Origin: an uncultured Peptoniphilus sp.
GTDB taxonomy: Bacteria; Bacillota; Clostridia; Tissierellales; Peptoniphilaceae
DNA length: 27,327 bases
Direction: 5' to 3'
Assembly (NCBI RefSeq): GCF_946222045.1
Contig: NZ_CAMILN010000023.1
Coordinates: forward strand, 1-27,327
How positions within the stretch are numbered: the first letter of the stretch is position 1; each line of letters opens with the position of its first letter. Under the pieces are notes generated by a model, which did no database searches, had not been told where the DNA came from, and saw only the letters and a program-made list of their open reading frames with translations. Made by a program: the position numbers and the translations under genes. Shown here piece after piece: positions 7,743 through 16,262 of the stretch.

Positions 7743-7788
7743 ATTTTTATGCAAAAATTTATTTGTTTGCAAAAAAATAGGAGGATTT

Positions 7789-9111
7789 ATGAACAACTTA
7801 GATAGAGAAAAATTAAAGAACTTGCAAGAAAAGATCAACAGGATGGACCCTGTTGATATAGCAGAGAACTTAGAAGAACTATCCAAGGAAGATGTAGCAA
7901 TTTGGATAAAACTTCTAAAAAAGGACCTTTTGGCAGACGCTTTTTCTCTCTTTCCAAGAGATAAGAAGATTGAAATGATAGGTTCACTTTCTGAAGATAG
8001 GATCATGAGTCTTATGAAGGAACTTGAAGAAGATGAGGTAGTAGATACCTTGCAAGAGCTTCCTGCCAACATGGTGAGAAAACTCATGAACCAATATATC
8101 GAAGAGGACAGAAGACCAATTATAAATGAACTTCTAGGCTTCCCCAAAGAGTCCGTTGGATCTATCATGTCCGTTGGTTTTATCTTTGTTAAATCAACAG
8201 CTACGCCAACTCAAGCCCTAGAGAAAATTATCCACTCAGATTTAGATGCAGACAGGCTAGAACAAGTTTGGGTTACAAACGAATCCTTACTTCTGATAGG
8301 TTATGTAAACCTAGCCGACCTTCTTCGTAATAGGGACAAAAAAATCGAAGAATTTATGCACCAAATCAATGCCAGCGTCTATGCAACAGATGACCAAGAA
8401 GTTGTTGCTAAGTTAGCCTTCAAGTACGACTTATCAGAAATTCCTGTAACAGATTCTGAAGGTAGACTTGTGGGTATCGTCCCAGCAGAATGGGCCATCG
8501 ACGTTATGCACGAAGAGTATGAAGAAGACTTGGGTAACATCCACGGTATTAGCGAGTCATCACCAGAGCACTATTGGGACAAGTCAGTCCTAAGACTTGC
8601 CAAAGACAGGACAATGTGGCTTATAATTTGTCTTGTTACAGCAACTTTCACAAGTTTTATTATAAAAAGATATGAGGCCCTTTTGGCATCATCTGTTGCC
8701 CTTGCAGCCTATATCCCAATGCTTATGGACTCAGGTGGAAACGCAGGTTCACAGTCATCAACAACAGTAATTCGTGGAATTTACACAGGTGAAATTGAAT
8801 TCAAAGAATTTGCAAAAGTTATGTTTAAAGAACTTCGCATTGGATTAATAGTTGGACTTATACTTGTAGTTGTAAATATTGTCAGGATGTCTGTACTTGA
8901 TAGTGTGGGAATAGGAGTAACCCTAACAGTTTCAGTAACTCTACTTACTACAATAGTCCTATCAAAGATCATTGGAGGAATTCTTCCACTAATTGCAGAA
9001 AAAATAAACGTGGACCCAACAATAATGGCGGGACCACTTATCACAACAATAGTAGATACTTTGGTATTATTTGTATATTTTGAAATAGCGACAATGTTAA
9101 TTGGGGTGTAA
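7789..9111 (+). CDS. mgtE: MgtE family magnesium transporter
   Basis: Inner-membrane Mg2+ channel of 440 residues, usual for MgtE. In order: cytosolic helical N domain (about 1-125), paired CBS domains (about 135-255, GSIMSVGFIFVKSTATPTQA and FKYDLSEIPVTDSEGRLVGI), a plug helix, and five membrane helices (about 270-440). The pore signature DSGGNAGSQSSTTVIRG is present with GGNAGSQ at 316-322. The cytosolic domains bind Mg2+ and close the pore when Mg2+ is high. The start is an ATG with AGGAGG seven bases upstream. Single-gene unit between its own leader and the terminator at 9127; the leader suggests control by Mg2+ at the RNA level too. Confidence 0.95.
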   Translation: MNNLDREKLKNLQEKINRMDPVDIAENLEELSKEDVAIWIKLLKKDLLADAFSLFPRDKKIEMIGSLSEDRIMSLMKELEEDEVVDTLQELPANMVRKLMNQYIEEDRRPIINELLGFPKESVGSIMSVGFIFVKSTATPTQALEKIIHSDLDADRLEQVWVTNESLLLIGYVNLADLLRNRDKKIEEFMHQINASVYATDDQEVVAKLAFKYDLSEIPVTDSEGRLVGIVPAEWAIDVMHEEYEEDLGNIHGISESSPEHYWDKSVLRLAKDRTMWLIICLVTATFTSFIIKRYEALLASSVALAAYIPMLMDSGGNAGSQSSTTVIRGIYTGEIEFKEFAKVMFKELRIGLIVGLILVVVNIVRMSVLDSVGIGVTLTVSVTLLTTIVLSKIIGGILPLIAEKINVDPTIMAGPLITTIVDTLVLFVYFEIATMLIGV

Positions 9112-9126
9112 GTTAATAGAAAATTT

Positions 9127-9153
9127 GAAGAAGCACAGGCTTCTTCTTTTTTT
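9127..9153 (+). terminator. Intrinsic terminator of mgtE
   Basis: GAAGAAGC (9127-9134), loop ACAG, GCTTCTTC (9139-9146), then seven T. Textbook form. Confidence 0.9.
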
Positions 9154-9252
9154 ACGCTTGATTTTAGGAATTAAAATAGAAAATAATTCTATATTTTGCC
9201 TTAGTAAGATTGAGCTTGGAGATGAAAATTATAAATAGTTGTAAAAATTTAT

Positions 9253-9309
9253 TAAAAAAAAAAAGACTTTATGGGGTCACCACACAATTCAGTTACCACA
9301 AAGTCTTTT
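9253..9309 (-). terminator. Terminator of the lipoprotein gene
   Basis: AAAAGACTTT (9261-9270) pairs with AAAGTCTTTT (9300-9309). On the minus strand the stem is followed by a long T-run (9253-9264 region). The 29-nt loop contains a second, imperfect pairing GGTCAC/GTTACC. Confidence 0.7.
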
Positions 9310-9312
9310 CTT

Positions 9313-9792
9313 TTATTTATTCCAATTATTTACAAAGTCTTCAAAGCTTTCTCTGTCCTTGGATATTTCTTCTATGCTAGTGTTTTTTTCTTCTAAGATT
9401 TCTTCTATTTCTTTTCTGTAGAAGATGAAGATTTTATCTTTTAGTTCCTTATTTTTTTCTTCTTCAAAGTCCCTGCCACTTTCTACATAATAGATCCTAT
9501 CTAGGTTTCCTATAAGGGCAAAACTCTGGATTGCATTTATAAAAAGGTCTTCTCTATTTATGTTAGATGTGTCCTTTACAAAAATTTTAAGCCCGTAGGG
9601 TGACTTGCTTGAAAGTATTTCAATGGCGCCTACCTCGAAGTCCTTGGGATAGTCTTGGCCTGAAACTATATGTGAGACGCTTGAGTTGTCGCCAACATAG
9701 TCTGTCTTGTAATTGTATAGACTATCTATTCTTCTATTTTGGCAGCCACAAAGTACAAGGACTAGGCCCAAGAATATATAAAGTTTTTTCAA
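9313..9792 (-). CDS. DUF4825-like lipoprotein
   Basis: About 159 residues with a lipoprotein signal: hydrophobic stretch after two lysines and the lipobox LVLCGC, so the mature protein is lipid-anchored outside the membrane. The segment YKTDYVGDNSSVSHIVSG just after the anchor matches the start of DUF4825, a domain seen alone or after BlaR1-like proteins. The C-terminal third is rich in Glu/Lys (possible coiled coil). Start choice: GTG 9801 and ATG 9798 lie on or against GAGGTGAT, whereas TTG 9792 sits seven bases past GAGG and gives the canonical MKKLYIF, so TTG is preferred. It has its own extended -10 promoter and terminator. Function unknown; it follows the wal cluster. Confidence 0.72.
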   Translation of the reverse strand: MKKLYIFLGLVLVLCGCQNRRIDSLYNYKTDYVGDNSSVSHIVSGQDYPKDFEVGAIEILSSKSPYGLKIFVKDTSNINREDLFINAIQSFALIGNLDRIYYVESGRDFEEEKNKELKDKIFIFYRKEIEEILEEKNTSIEEISKDRESFEDFVNNWNK

Positions 9793-9812
9793 ACTCATCA
9801 CCTCTTTTATAT

Positions 9813-9821
9813 ATTATATCA
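9813..9821 (-). promoter_or_regulatory. Extended -10 promoter of the lipoprotein gene
   Basis: TGATATAAT on the minus strand (TG plus consensus TATAAT, -10 at 9813-9818), about 20 nt before the preferred start, directly after the upstream terminator. No good -35 is seen. Confidence 0.6.
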
Positions 9822-9849
9822 AAAAAATAAAAAGTCACTAGGACTTTTT
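9822..9849 (-). terminator. Terminator of the wal-surE cluster
   Basis: AAAAAGTC (9829-9836) pairs with GACTTTTT (9842-9849), 5-nt loop; on the minus strand followed by TATTTTTTT. Confidence 0.75.
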
Positions 9850-9861
9850 AAATTCTTTTAT

Positions 9862-9933
9862 TTACATTATTGTTCTAAAAAATATTCCAAAGATCAAAAA
9901 GATTAAAAATAATAAGGTAAATTTGTAGTTCAC
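9862..9933 (-). CDS. Small hydrophobic peptide, 23 residues (micro-ORF)
   Basis: On the minus strand GTG-initiated and ending TAA, it encodes MNYKFTLLFLIFLIFGIFFR then TIM. One membrane helix fills most of it, with Lys near the start and Arg near the end. An AAAGGA lies six bases before the GTG. It starts 19 nt after the surE stop and ends 13 nt before the terminator stem, so it would be the last gene of the wal-surE transcript. Similarity was not recognised. AT-rich DNA can yield hydrophobic ORFs by chance, so it is a candidate only. Confidence 0.4.
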   Translation of the reverse strand: MNYKFTLLFLIFLIFGIFFRTIM

Positions 9934-9952
9934 TATTTTTCCTTTCGAGACT

Positions 9953-10699
9953 TTATTTTAGCATTTGGCTTAACTCATTAATTAGAGTTAGGTTAGTTAC
10001 GTCGTAAAGAAGTGGACTCACTGTTGCGTATCCTTGGCCCAAGAAGTGGATGTCTGAATCTTTTTCGTTGTTGTCTTTTGGGAAGCCCTTTAGTCTCATG
10101 TTGTAGCCCTCTCCTTCTTCTGAGATGTCGTAGATAGACATGACATCTGCCCCAACCTTGCAAACTTCTACTCCCTTTAGTTCTTCGTAGTCAAGGTAAG
10201 GTACGTTTATATTTAGGACTTGAAGTCTTTTTAAGTCGTCAAGCTTGTTAAAGACTTCTACTGCAACTCTTGCTGCTGTTTCAAATTTTGAGTGGCCCTT
10301 TACCCATTGAGATGAAACTGCAATGGCAGGTATGTTGAATAGGTTTGCTTCAATTGCTGCTGAAACTGTGCCTGAGTAGAGGACATTTGTCGCTGCATTA
10401 AAGCCAGAGTTTATACCTGAGAAGCAGAAGTCAAACTTTTCATCTAAGAGGTGGACTGCTGCCCTTACGCAGTCAGCAGGTGTCCCATAGACGCAAAGGC
10501 TCTTCACATCTTCAAGGCCTTCTAGTTTTGTTTCTTGAACCATTAATGGGCTCTTGAAGGTAATGGCGTGCGACTTGCCAGAGTTTTCAACATTTGGCGC
10601 AGCGATTGTGATCTTGTGGCCTTCTTTTAAGAGAGCCTTGGCAAGAACTTCTATGCCTTCTGCATTTATTCCGTCGTCATTTGTAAGTAGTATGTTCAA
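9953..10699 (-). CDS. surE: 5'/3'-nucleotidase SurE
   Basis: Metal-dependent phosphatase acting on 5'- and 3'-nucleoside monophosphates in the cytosol, 248 residues, standard length. It starts MNILLTNDDG (Asp8, Asp9 bind the metal), then PNVENSGKSHAIT (Ser40) and SGINSGFNAATNVLYSGTV (Asn96), matching the family metal-site pattern of Asp, Asp, Ser and Asn; the family segment SGTVSAAIEA also follows. An AGGGAGGAAT ribosome site precedes the ATG. It lies 17 nt after walJ on the same strand, so it is probably the end part of the wal cluster, an uncommon location for surE. Role here may be nucleotide recycling or phosphate scavenging under stress. Confidence 0.95.
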   Translation of the reverse strand: MNILLTNDDGINAEGIEVLAKALLKEGHKITIAAPNVENSGKSHAITFKSPLMVQETKLEGLEDVKSLCVYGTPADCVRAAVHLLDEKFDFCFSGINSGFNAATNVLYSGTVSAAIEANLFNIPAIAVSSQWVKGHSKFETAARVAVEVFNKLDDLKRLQVLNINVPYLDYEELKGVEVCKVGADVMSIYDISEEGEGYNMRLKGFPKDNNEKDSDIHFLGQGYATVSPLLYDVTNLTLINELSQMLK

Positions 10700-10716
10700 A
10701 TTATTCCTCCCTTTAT

Positions 10717-11502
10717 TTAAAGTTCAAAGACTCTTGATGGGTCTGATCTTGGAGCCACATCAATTGTGTAGTCTGTGTTTTCTTTTTTGTGTTCTGATGC
10801 AAGCAAGTCATTTATTGTTCTTAGAGCCAGGTCTGGCAGGTTGTTGTCAGAAGACAAGTGGCCTAGGATGACTTGTTCTTGTTTCTTTTTTAGGATCATT
10901 GCAAGAACTTCGCCTGCATTTTCATTTGAGAGGTGGCCCTTGGTAGAAAGGATCCTCTGTTTCGTTGGATAGGGGTAAGTCCCATTTATTAGCATGTCAA
11001 CGTCGTGGTTGGACTCTAGGTAAATTAAGTCTGACCCGTCCATTTTTTCCATGGCATCTTGGTTGACCCAGCCTGTATCTGTCAAGAGGGAAAGTTTCTT
11101 ATCTCCCTTAACGACAAAGCCGCAACCACTTGCACAGTCGTGGAAGGTGGATATGGGCAGGATGTCTAGGTCTTTAAAGCTGAAGCCCTTGCCATTCTCA
11201 AAGATAAAAGTATTCTTTGGGTCTAGCTTCTTCACAGTGGGAAGCATGGCATCAAGGGTCATCATGTTGGAGAAGACCTTTAAGTTGTGTCTTCTAGATA
11301 GGACTCCAACTCCCTTGACGTGGTCAATGTGTTCATGAGTTACGAAGACTGCGTCAAGCTCTGATGGATTTACGCCTATTTTTTGTAAGTTTTCTTCAAT
11401 TTTTTTGCCAGAAAGTCCGGCATCTATAATAATTTTTGTATCTTTATATTCAATATATTGGCAGTTGCCACTTGAGCCACTTGCCAAAGAGCAAAATTTC
11501 AT
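10717..11502 (-). CDS. walJ: MBL-fold metallohydrolase, YycJ/WalJ type
   Basis: A 261-residue metallo-beta-lactamase-fold hydrolase of the YycJ (WalJ) group, thought to be a DNA exonuclease linked to cell division and DNA repair. The zinc motif THEHIDH is at 55-61 (His56, His58, Asp60, His61). The start MKFCSLASGSSGNCQYIEY is characteristic, and later FHDCASGCGFVV, LLTDTGW and GHLSNENAGEVL give the remaining metal ligands. A frame extension to a GTG at 11514 is ignored because GGAGG lies six bases before the ATG at 11502. Located between yycI and surE, as YycJ follows YycI in B. subtilis and S. aureus. Confidence 0.93.
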   Translation of the reverse strand: MKFCSLASGSSGNCQYIEYKDTKIIIDAGLSGKKIEENLQKIGVNPSELDAVFVTHEHIDHVKGVGVLSRRHNLKVFSNMMTLDAMLPTVKKLDPKNTFIFENGKGFSFKDLDILPISTFHDCASGCGFVVKGDKKLSLLTDTGWVNQDAMEKMDGSDLIYLESNHDVDMLINGTYPYPTKQRILSTKGHLSNENAGEVLAMILKKKQEQVILGHLSSDNNLPDLALRTINDLLASEHKKENTDYTIDVAPRSDPSRVFEL

Positions 11503-11518
11503 AAAAACCTCCACACAT

Positions 11519-11547
11519 ATTCTAACATAGGGATTTGAAATTGTTAA
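11519..11547 (-). promoter_or_regulatory. Possible internal promoter before walJ
   Basis: TTAACA (11542-11547), 17-nt spacer, TAGAAT (11519-11524) on the minus strand. The -10 is only 16 nt from the walJ ATG, so the leader would be about 10 nt and barely hold the ribosome site. That argues for caution. Confidence 0.35.
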
Positions 11548-11559
11548 GCTTAGGAGTCT

Positions 11560-12408
11560 TTAGTAGTTTGATAGAACTGTGTATTCCCCGTCAGAAAACT
11601 TTACTTTCCAACCAGGTATGGCACGACCATTTACCGCACGGGTTATGTCTTCGATGTAGCCTTGGTCTTCAGGGTTGAAGTAGAAGCAGGGAATGATTTT
11701 CTCGATTGTCTTGTTGTAGTATTCTGTCTTATTTAATAGGGAGAGAAGGGCCCTAGGTGCAGGATATAAAAATATCTTTTGGTCTGACTTGTCAAGGACA
11801 TTGAGCCAGAGCCTATCCATAGACATGACTCCCCTCTCGTCAATAATGAAGTTGGTGTAAGAGGACTCAACGGGAATATTTTCAAAGATCTTGGTGTAGT
11901 TTAAAAAGTACTTGCCATCGACTTCTTCATAATAACTTAGGTAGATGTCTCTCGTGTCGTACTTCTTGTCCAATAAAAACTTGGTAGCAATTTTTTGTGC
12001 ATCTTCCAAGTTTTTAATATTGTATTTCTTATCTTCTTTTCTGTTTTCGTAGTAGACCCTGCGACCATTGACAAGGTTTATATACTCGTCATTGAGTGAG
12101 ATCTCTGCTAGGTCTGTGCTTGGCCTCTCAACTGTTCCCTTGCCGTCAAAGTACCTGTTCTTTATGTCTTCTTCAGAAGATGTCTCAAAGGAAACCAATA
12201 CTGAGGGAAGTTTTTTCCTCCTTCTTGGAATTTTTGTATCTAGGATAATATTTTTTTCTTTTAATAGACCAGTTACTTCTTTTACAAAGTCAATCCTTGT
12301 GGACTCGTCCCTCATCTTAAAATTTTTGTAGTTGCTATAGCCAAAGAGGCCCACATTGGCAACTATAAGGGCGATTATTAAGATTTTTTTAATTTTATTC
12401 CAATCCAT
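11560..12408 (-). CDS. yycI: WalRK regulatory protein YycI
   Basis: Membrane-anchored extracytoplasmic protein of 282 residues. One N-terminal helix (about 8-25, ILIIALIVANVGLFGYSNY) follows a short basic cytosolic start MDWNKIKK, as is typical for YycI. The rest is the external YycI/YycH-type fold with segments such as NGRRVYYENRKEDKKYNIKN and the closing GRAIPGWKVKFSDGEYTVLS. In B. subtilis YycH and YycI bind WalK through their membrane helices and reduce its activity; in S. aureus they activate it, so the sign here is open. It follows yycH by 1 nt and is translated in the same operon. Confidence 0.9.
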   Translation of the reverse strand: MDWNKIKKILIIALIVANVGLFGYSNYKNFKMRDESTRIDFVKEVTGLLKEKNIILDTKIPRRRKKLPSVLVSFETSSEEDIKNRYFDGKGTVERPSTDLAEISLNDEYINLVNGRRVYYENRKEDKKYNIKNLEDAQKIATKFLLDKKYDTRDIYLSYYEEVDGKYFLNYTKIFENIPVESSYTNFIIDERGVMSMDRLWLNVLDKSDQKIFLYPAPRALLSLLNKTEYYNKTIEKIIPCFYFNPEDQGYIEDITRAVNGRAIPGWKVKFSDGEYTVLSNY

Positions 12409-12409
12409 A

Positions 12410-13750
12410 TTATCTCACCATCATCAAACTTCCGTCTTCAACATCAAAATAGTAGACGCTGCCCATGTAGGACATTTCATAAACAAGGCTAGGCTCCTCT
12501 GCCTGAGAACTACTGGAACTTAAATAGACAAGACTTAGGTTATCTATGGATGATAAGATATCCATTACTGGCTTGTAGTCAAAAGTCTCCTTGTTCTTTT
12601 TTAAAATCTTGTGGATTCCCTCTATTTTAATTTTTTCCTTTTTATAAATTGGGTTGTCGTCCTTACGGATGTAGTATTCCCTATAATTTTTTACAAACTC
12701 AGAGTAGACGTCAATCTCTATAAAGCTGTGGTCCTTTGATGGAAGAACTAGGGGGATTTGACCGTCCTTTAAGTTGAAGAAGAACCTGTAACCCAAGCTG
12801 TCGTTGTAGTCGCAGGGCTCGATCTTCTCAAGATAAATCCCTGAGCTTATCCCAGTCTTTTGGGCTATAAATTCCACGGCCCTATCGAGAGACTTGTTGA
12901 GATCACGAGACTTGACATCAAAGAGGGACTCCAGAGAATATTCAATAATCCCGTCACTTGATAGAGACAAGTATTCATTTTCATAGACATAGGTATTTTT
13001 ACCATCTACAGACATTTCCCTGATGTAGTCAATGGGTATGCCCAAAAATCTTTCGGCCAAGTTGGACTTCATGCTCTCTTCCAAGTTGTTTAGGCCAGAG
13101 ACATAGGCAACCTTCTGTAGGGAGATGTAGTCTTCGTCGGGAATGTAAATGTCTTTTTTTAAACCATAGGCCTCGTAGAAGTTGACAGCCCTTATGCCCT
13201 TGGATTTGACTTCTTTTAAGATTTCTCCTATATCAAAGTCCACCTTAATGTCCACAAGCTTGTAGAAGTTTTTGCTGCCAGAAATATAAATTTCTCCAAG
13301 ATTTGAAATGTAAATGGAGTCCACACTTAGGTTTATGTCGTTGGAGTTTCTCTTGTCTCCAATTAGGTTCACAAAAACAGAACCTGAAAGGGGAGAATTA
13401 AATTTGAAAACCAGGGATTCCTGTTTTTGAAGATTTAAATATTCTTCTGTGTCAATGAGTTTTAAGTTCTCTGAATTTGCCTTTTGTAGCTTTTCAGAAA
13501 TATTTTCTCCTGTCATCTTCCAATAGGATCCAAGGTCTGTGGTCATGTAGTGGTCCCTGTTACCAAAGTTTGCAATTAATTTTTGTGGAGTCAAAATTTC
13601 TTGCAAGAATTCATCTACTTCACCAATCTTCGCCTGGTCTTCGGACTTTGTGTCAAAGGAGAGCCAGAGGTTCTTGGACTGGAAGACCAAGAGGATGACT
13701 AGGCCTATTAAGAGGAAGGTGGACGTAGACTTAGGCAATTTCTTCATCAT
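12410..13750 (-). CDS. yycH: WalRK regulatory protein YycH
   Basis: Membrane-anchored extracytoplasmic partner of WalK and YycI, about 446 residues. A single helix near the start (about 11-22, TFLLIGLVILLVF) is followed by a large external part with YycH features such as KTYVYENEYLSL and the final YMGSVYYFDVEDGSL. The open frame continues 22 codons into walK, but AAGGTG lies six bases before the tandem ATGATG at 13750/13747, which gives MMKKLPKSTS. The gene overlaps the end of walK by about 20 nt, a sign of translational coupling. Confidence 0.87.
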   Translation of the reverse strand: MMKKLPKSTSTFLLIGLVILLVFQSKNLWLSFDTKSEDQAKIGEVDEFLQEILTPQKLIANFGNRDHYMTTDLGSYWKMTGENISEKLQKANSENLKLIDTEEYLNLQKQESLVFKFNSPLSGSVFVNLIGDKRNSNDINLSVDSIYISNLGEIYISGSKNFYKLVDIKVDFDIGEILKEVKSKGIRAVNFYEAYGLKKDIYIPDEDYISLQKVAYVSGLNNLEESMKSNLAERFLGIPIDYIREMSVDGKNTYVYENEYLSLSSDGIIEYSLESLFDVKSRDLNKSLDRAVEFIAQKTGISSGIYLEKIEPCDYNDSLGYRFFFNLKDGQIPLVLPSKDHSFIEIDVYSEFVKNYREYYIRKDDNPIYKKEKIKIEGIHKILKKNKETFDYKPVMDILSSIDNLSLVYLSSSSSQAEEPSLVYEMSYMGSVYYFDVEDGSLMMVR

Positions 13751-15539
13751 TGTCATCACCTTCACTTGCTTTAAAGATGAGGGTAACAGTAGTTCCCTCG
13801 CCAAAGACAGAGTCAATCTTTAGGCTGCCGCCAAAGGATTTTATCATCTCGCTGGCAATGGAAAGGCCAAGACCTGTTCCACCCATTTGCCTGCTCCTGC
13901 CCTTTTCAACCCTGTAAAATCTTTCGGATATCCTTGGGAGGTCTTCCTTAGGTATACCAATTCCATTGTCTTCCACCTTGATTTCCACAAGGTCATCTTT
14001 GTTTGTGGCATCAATTACAATTTTTCCATTTTCAGGAGTGTACTTGCAGGCATTGGAAATAATATTTGTAAGGATTTGGTCAGCACCATTTCTCTCGGCG
14101 TAAATGTCCTTTATATCCATATCAATATTTAATTCAATCTTGTGATTTTTTTGAACTATTAAGATGGATTGAGACTCAATTGCTTCAGCAATAAACTCAT
14201 AAGTGTCAATAGATTCTAGGCTAACATTGTCCTTGTTGTAGTCAATGTTAGAAAGATATAAGAGGTCTGTGACAATCCTAGACATCCTGGAGTTTTCCCT
14301 GTCAATAACCTTTAAAAAGTTTCTTTGTGAATCCTTATCAAGGTCGCTGTCAAGGAGGGTTTCTGTGTAGGACTTAATAGTTGTAATAGGAGTCTTTAAC
14401 TCGTGAGAGACGTTGGCAACAAATTCCTTACGCATAATATCTAGCATGTGTTCCTTGTCCACGTCTTGCAAAACAACAATAAGACCAGAATTTATAAATG
14501 CGTCAGACTTGTAGGGGGCGTACTTGATCTTGTAAAAGGAGTTGGCAATTTTTGTCAGCTCTTCTCCCCTAAGACTCTCCTCATTTTTGTAGTCAATATT
14601 ATTAAGGTTAATAGACTTTAAGTTTATAACTCTATAAAAGTCCTTTTCTGAAATATTTAAAATCTTCTTGGCAATGGAGTTTGCGTGGATTAACCTGTTG
14701 TTTCTGTCAATGGCAATTACACCTTCAGCCATGTAGTTAAAAATTGTGTCAAGCTTTGACCTCTCAAGGTCCATCTTCTCTATGGACTCACGAAGCTCCT
14801 TGGTTAAGAAGTTGAACATCATACCAAGTTCTCCAATCTCATCCTTGCTCTTGACCTCAATACTTTGGTTAAAGTTACCCTTGGCAAGGGCCTTGGCTTT
14901 CTTAGTGAGGGCACGAATAGGTCCAGTGATGGAGTTGGCAATAAAATAGCCAAGTATAGAAGTTGTGATAAGGGAAATCAAGGTTGCATAAGTAATAATA
15001 ACCTTGGAGTCGTCTATTACAGAATAGATTGAGTTTAGGTTTCTCGTCATATAAATAATTGCAAGAATACTTCCGTCGCCAGATAGGATAGGTCTTGCAA
15101 TGTGTTTTTCCACGTCTTTCTGGTTTTCGTATTCCACAATTTTTTCCCTGGTCTTGCCAGAAGCTGCATCCATTACAAGTTTTGGTTCAATAAATTTTAC
15201 TGAGTAGGCATCTTCTGCTTCCTTTGGAGAAATATTTTTTGTACTGGCGAGAATCTTTGGAACCTTATCTGGTGAGATAATATAGGCAGATTCTTCACTG
15301 GAAATACCCCAGTCTTTAAGCGTTGCGTCAAGCTGGGGTAGTGTTTCATAATTATTATCTTTAAAAAAAGCCGATGTAGTTGTGGCAAGTGTATCCATGG
15401 TTTTTACCATAGAGGAAGTTGCAGTCTCTATTTGCATATTTTCAAGTCTATCGATGATAAAGGTAGATGCGATAAACATGGAAATAAGAACTAGGACTAC
15501 ATAAATCAAAATAAATCTAGACTTAATGGAGTGGTTCAT
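13731..15539 (-). CDS. walK: Sensor histidine kinase WalK
   Basis: Essential-type cell-wall sensor kinase, 602 residues, usual WalK length. Order: helix 1 (9-29), extracellular Cache-like domain (about 35-178), helix 2 (about 180-204), HAMP (about 200-255), PAS (about 265-365; AEGVIAIDRNNRLIHAN), HisKA with phospho-acceptor His379 in FVANVSHELKTP, and the ATPase domain with N box (NIISNACKYTPENG, Asn496), DNGIGIP (524-530), FYRVEKGRSR and GTGLGLS (554-560). All key residues are intact. The start codon overlaps the walR stop (TAATG), so translation is coupled. It phosphorylates WalR and so controls peptidoglycan hydrolase genes; YycH and YycI, encoded next, modulate it. Confidence 0.95.
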   Translation of the reverse strand: MNHSIKSRFILIYVVLVLISMFIASTFIIDRLENMQIETATSSMVKTMDTLATTTSAFFKDNNYETLPQLDATLKDWGISSEESAYIISPDKVPKILASTKNISPKEAEDAYSVKFIEPKLVMDAASGKTREKIVEYENQKDVEKHIARPILSGDGSILAIIYMTRNLNSIYSVIDDSKVIITYATLISLITTSILGYFIANSITGPIRALTKKAKALAKGNFNQSIEVKSKDEIGELGMMFNFLTKELRESIEKMDLERSKLDTIFNYMAEGVIAIDRNNRLIHANSIAKKILNISEKDFYRVINLKSINLNNIDYKNEESLRGEELTKIANSFYKIKYAPYKSDAFINSGLIVVLQDVDKEHMLDIMRKEFVANVSHELKTPITTIKSYTETLLDSDLDKDSQRNFLKVIDRENSRMSRIVTDLLYLSNIDYNKDNVSLESIDTYEFIAEAIESQSILIVQKNHKIELNIDMDIKDIYAERNGADQILTNIISNACKYTPENGKIVIDATNKDDLVEIKVEDNGIGIPKEDLPRISERFYRVEKGRSRQMGGTGLGLSIASEMIKSFGGSLKIDSVFGEGTTVTLIFKASEGDDNDEEIA

Positions 15540-16240
15540 TAGGATTCACCATTGTCTGATGCAAAGAAATAGCCAACTCCTCTTTTAGTCTTGATGTACT
15601 TAAAGCCCTTCTTATCATCTTCGATTTTTTCACGGAGTCTTCTAACAGTGACATCAACTGTTCTTATGTCGCCATAATATTCATATTCCCAAACTTCCTC
15701 AAGGAGTTCTTCTCTTGAGAAGACCCTGCCTGGGTAGGAAGCCAAGAACTTTAGGAGTTCAAACTCACGAAGGGTAAGCTCAATCACTTCGTCGCCTCTT
15801 ATGACTTGGTACTTGCTAAGGTCAATTTCAAGATCCATAACTTTTAAAATTGAAGGATCGTCATTCTTGTCTGGGCTATCAAACCTTCTTAATACTGCCT
15901 TAACTCTTGCAAGGAGCTCCCTCATGGAGAAGGGTTTTACAACGTAGTCGTCTGCCCCAAGCTCAAGCCCCAAGACCTTGTCAACCTCATCTTCTCTAGC
16001 CGTAAGCATAATCACAGGAACATCAGATGTTTTTCTTATTTCCCTAAGGGCCTCAAAGCCGTTTAACTTTGGCATCATTATGTCAAGAATTATAAGGTCG
16101 TAATTATTTTCTTCTGCAAGGGCAATGGCTTCTTTTCCATTGCAACCTGTCTCAACAATATAACCTTCCTTTTCAAAATTAAATTTAATAATATCAGATA
16201 TTGCAGATTCGTCGTCTACAACAAGTATTTTCTCTTCCAT
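15539..16240 (-). CDS. walR: Response regulator WalR (OmpR/PhoB family)
   Basis: A 233-residue DNA-binding response regulator. Receiver domain (1-120) with acidic pair Asp9/Asp10, phospho-acceptor Asp53 in LIILDIMMPKLNGFEALREI, Thr80 and Lys102 (VVKPF). Winged helix at about 130-230, with ELTLREFELLKFLASYPGRV, FSREELLEEVW and DVTVRRLREKIE, ending KTKRGVGYFFA, highly typical of WalR/VicR. A GAGGATGA ribosome site lies before the ATG. Only 22 nt separate it from the upstream Lrp-type gene, and no promoter was seen between them, so walR is probably transcribed with it. Confidence 0.95.
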   Translation of the reverse strand: MEEKILVVDDESAISDIIKFNFEKEGYIVETGCNGKEAIALAEENNYDLIILDIMMPKLNGFEALREIRKTSDVPVIMLTAREDEVDKVLGLELGADDYVVKPFSMRELLARVKAVLRRFDSPDKNDDPSILKVMDLEIDLSKYQVIRGDEVIELTLREFELLKFLASYPGRVFSREELLEEVWEYEYYGDIRTVDVTVRRLREKIEDDKKGFKYIKTKRGVGYFFASDNGES

Positions 16241-16262
16241 TTAAAATCATCCTCTTTGTTAA

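Noticed and set aside
7716..8168. Minus-strand 150-codon Ser-rich frame
   Set aside because: Antisense shadow of the N domain of MgtE, whose Glu/Asp/Leu codons read as Ser/Phe on the other strand.
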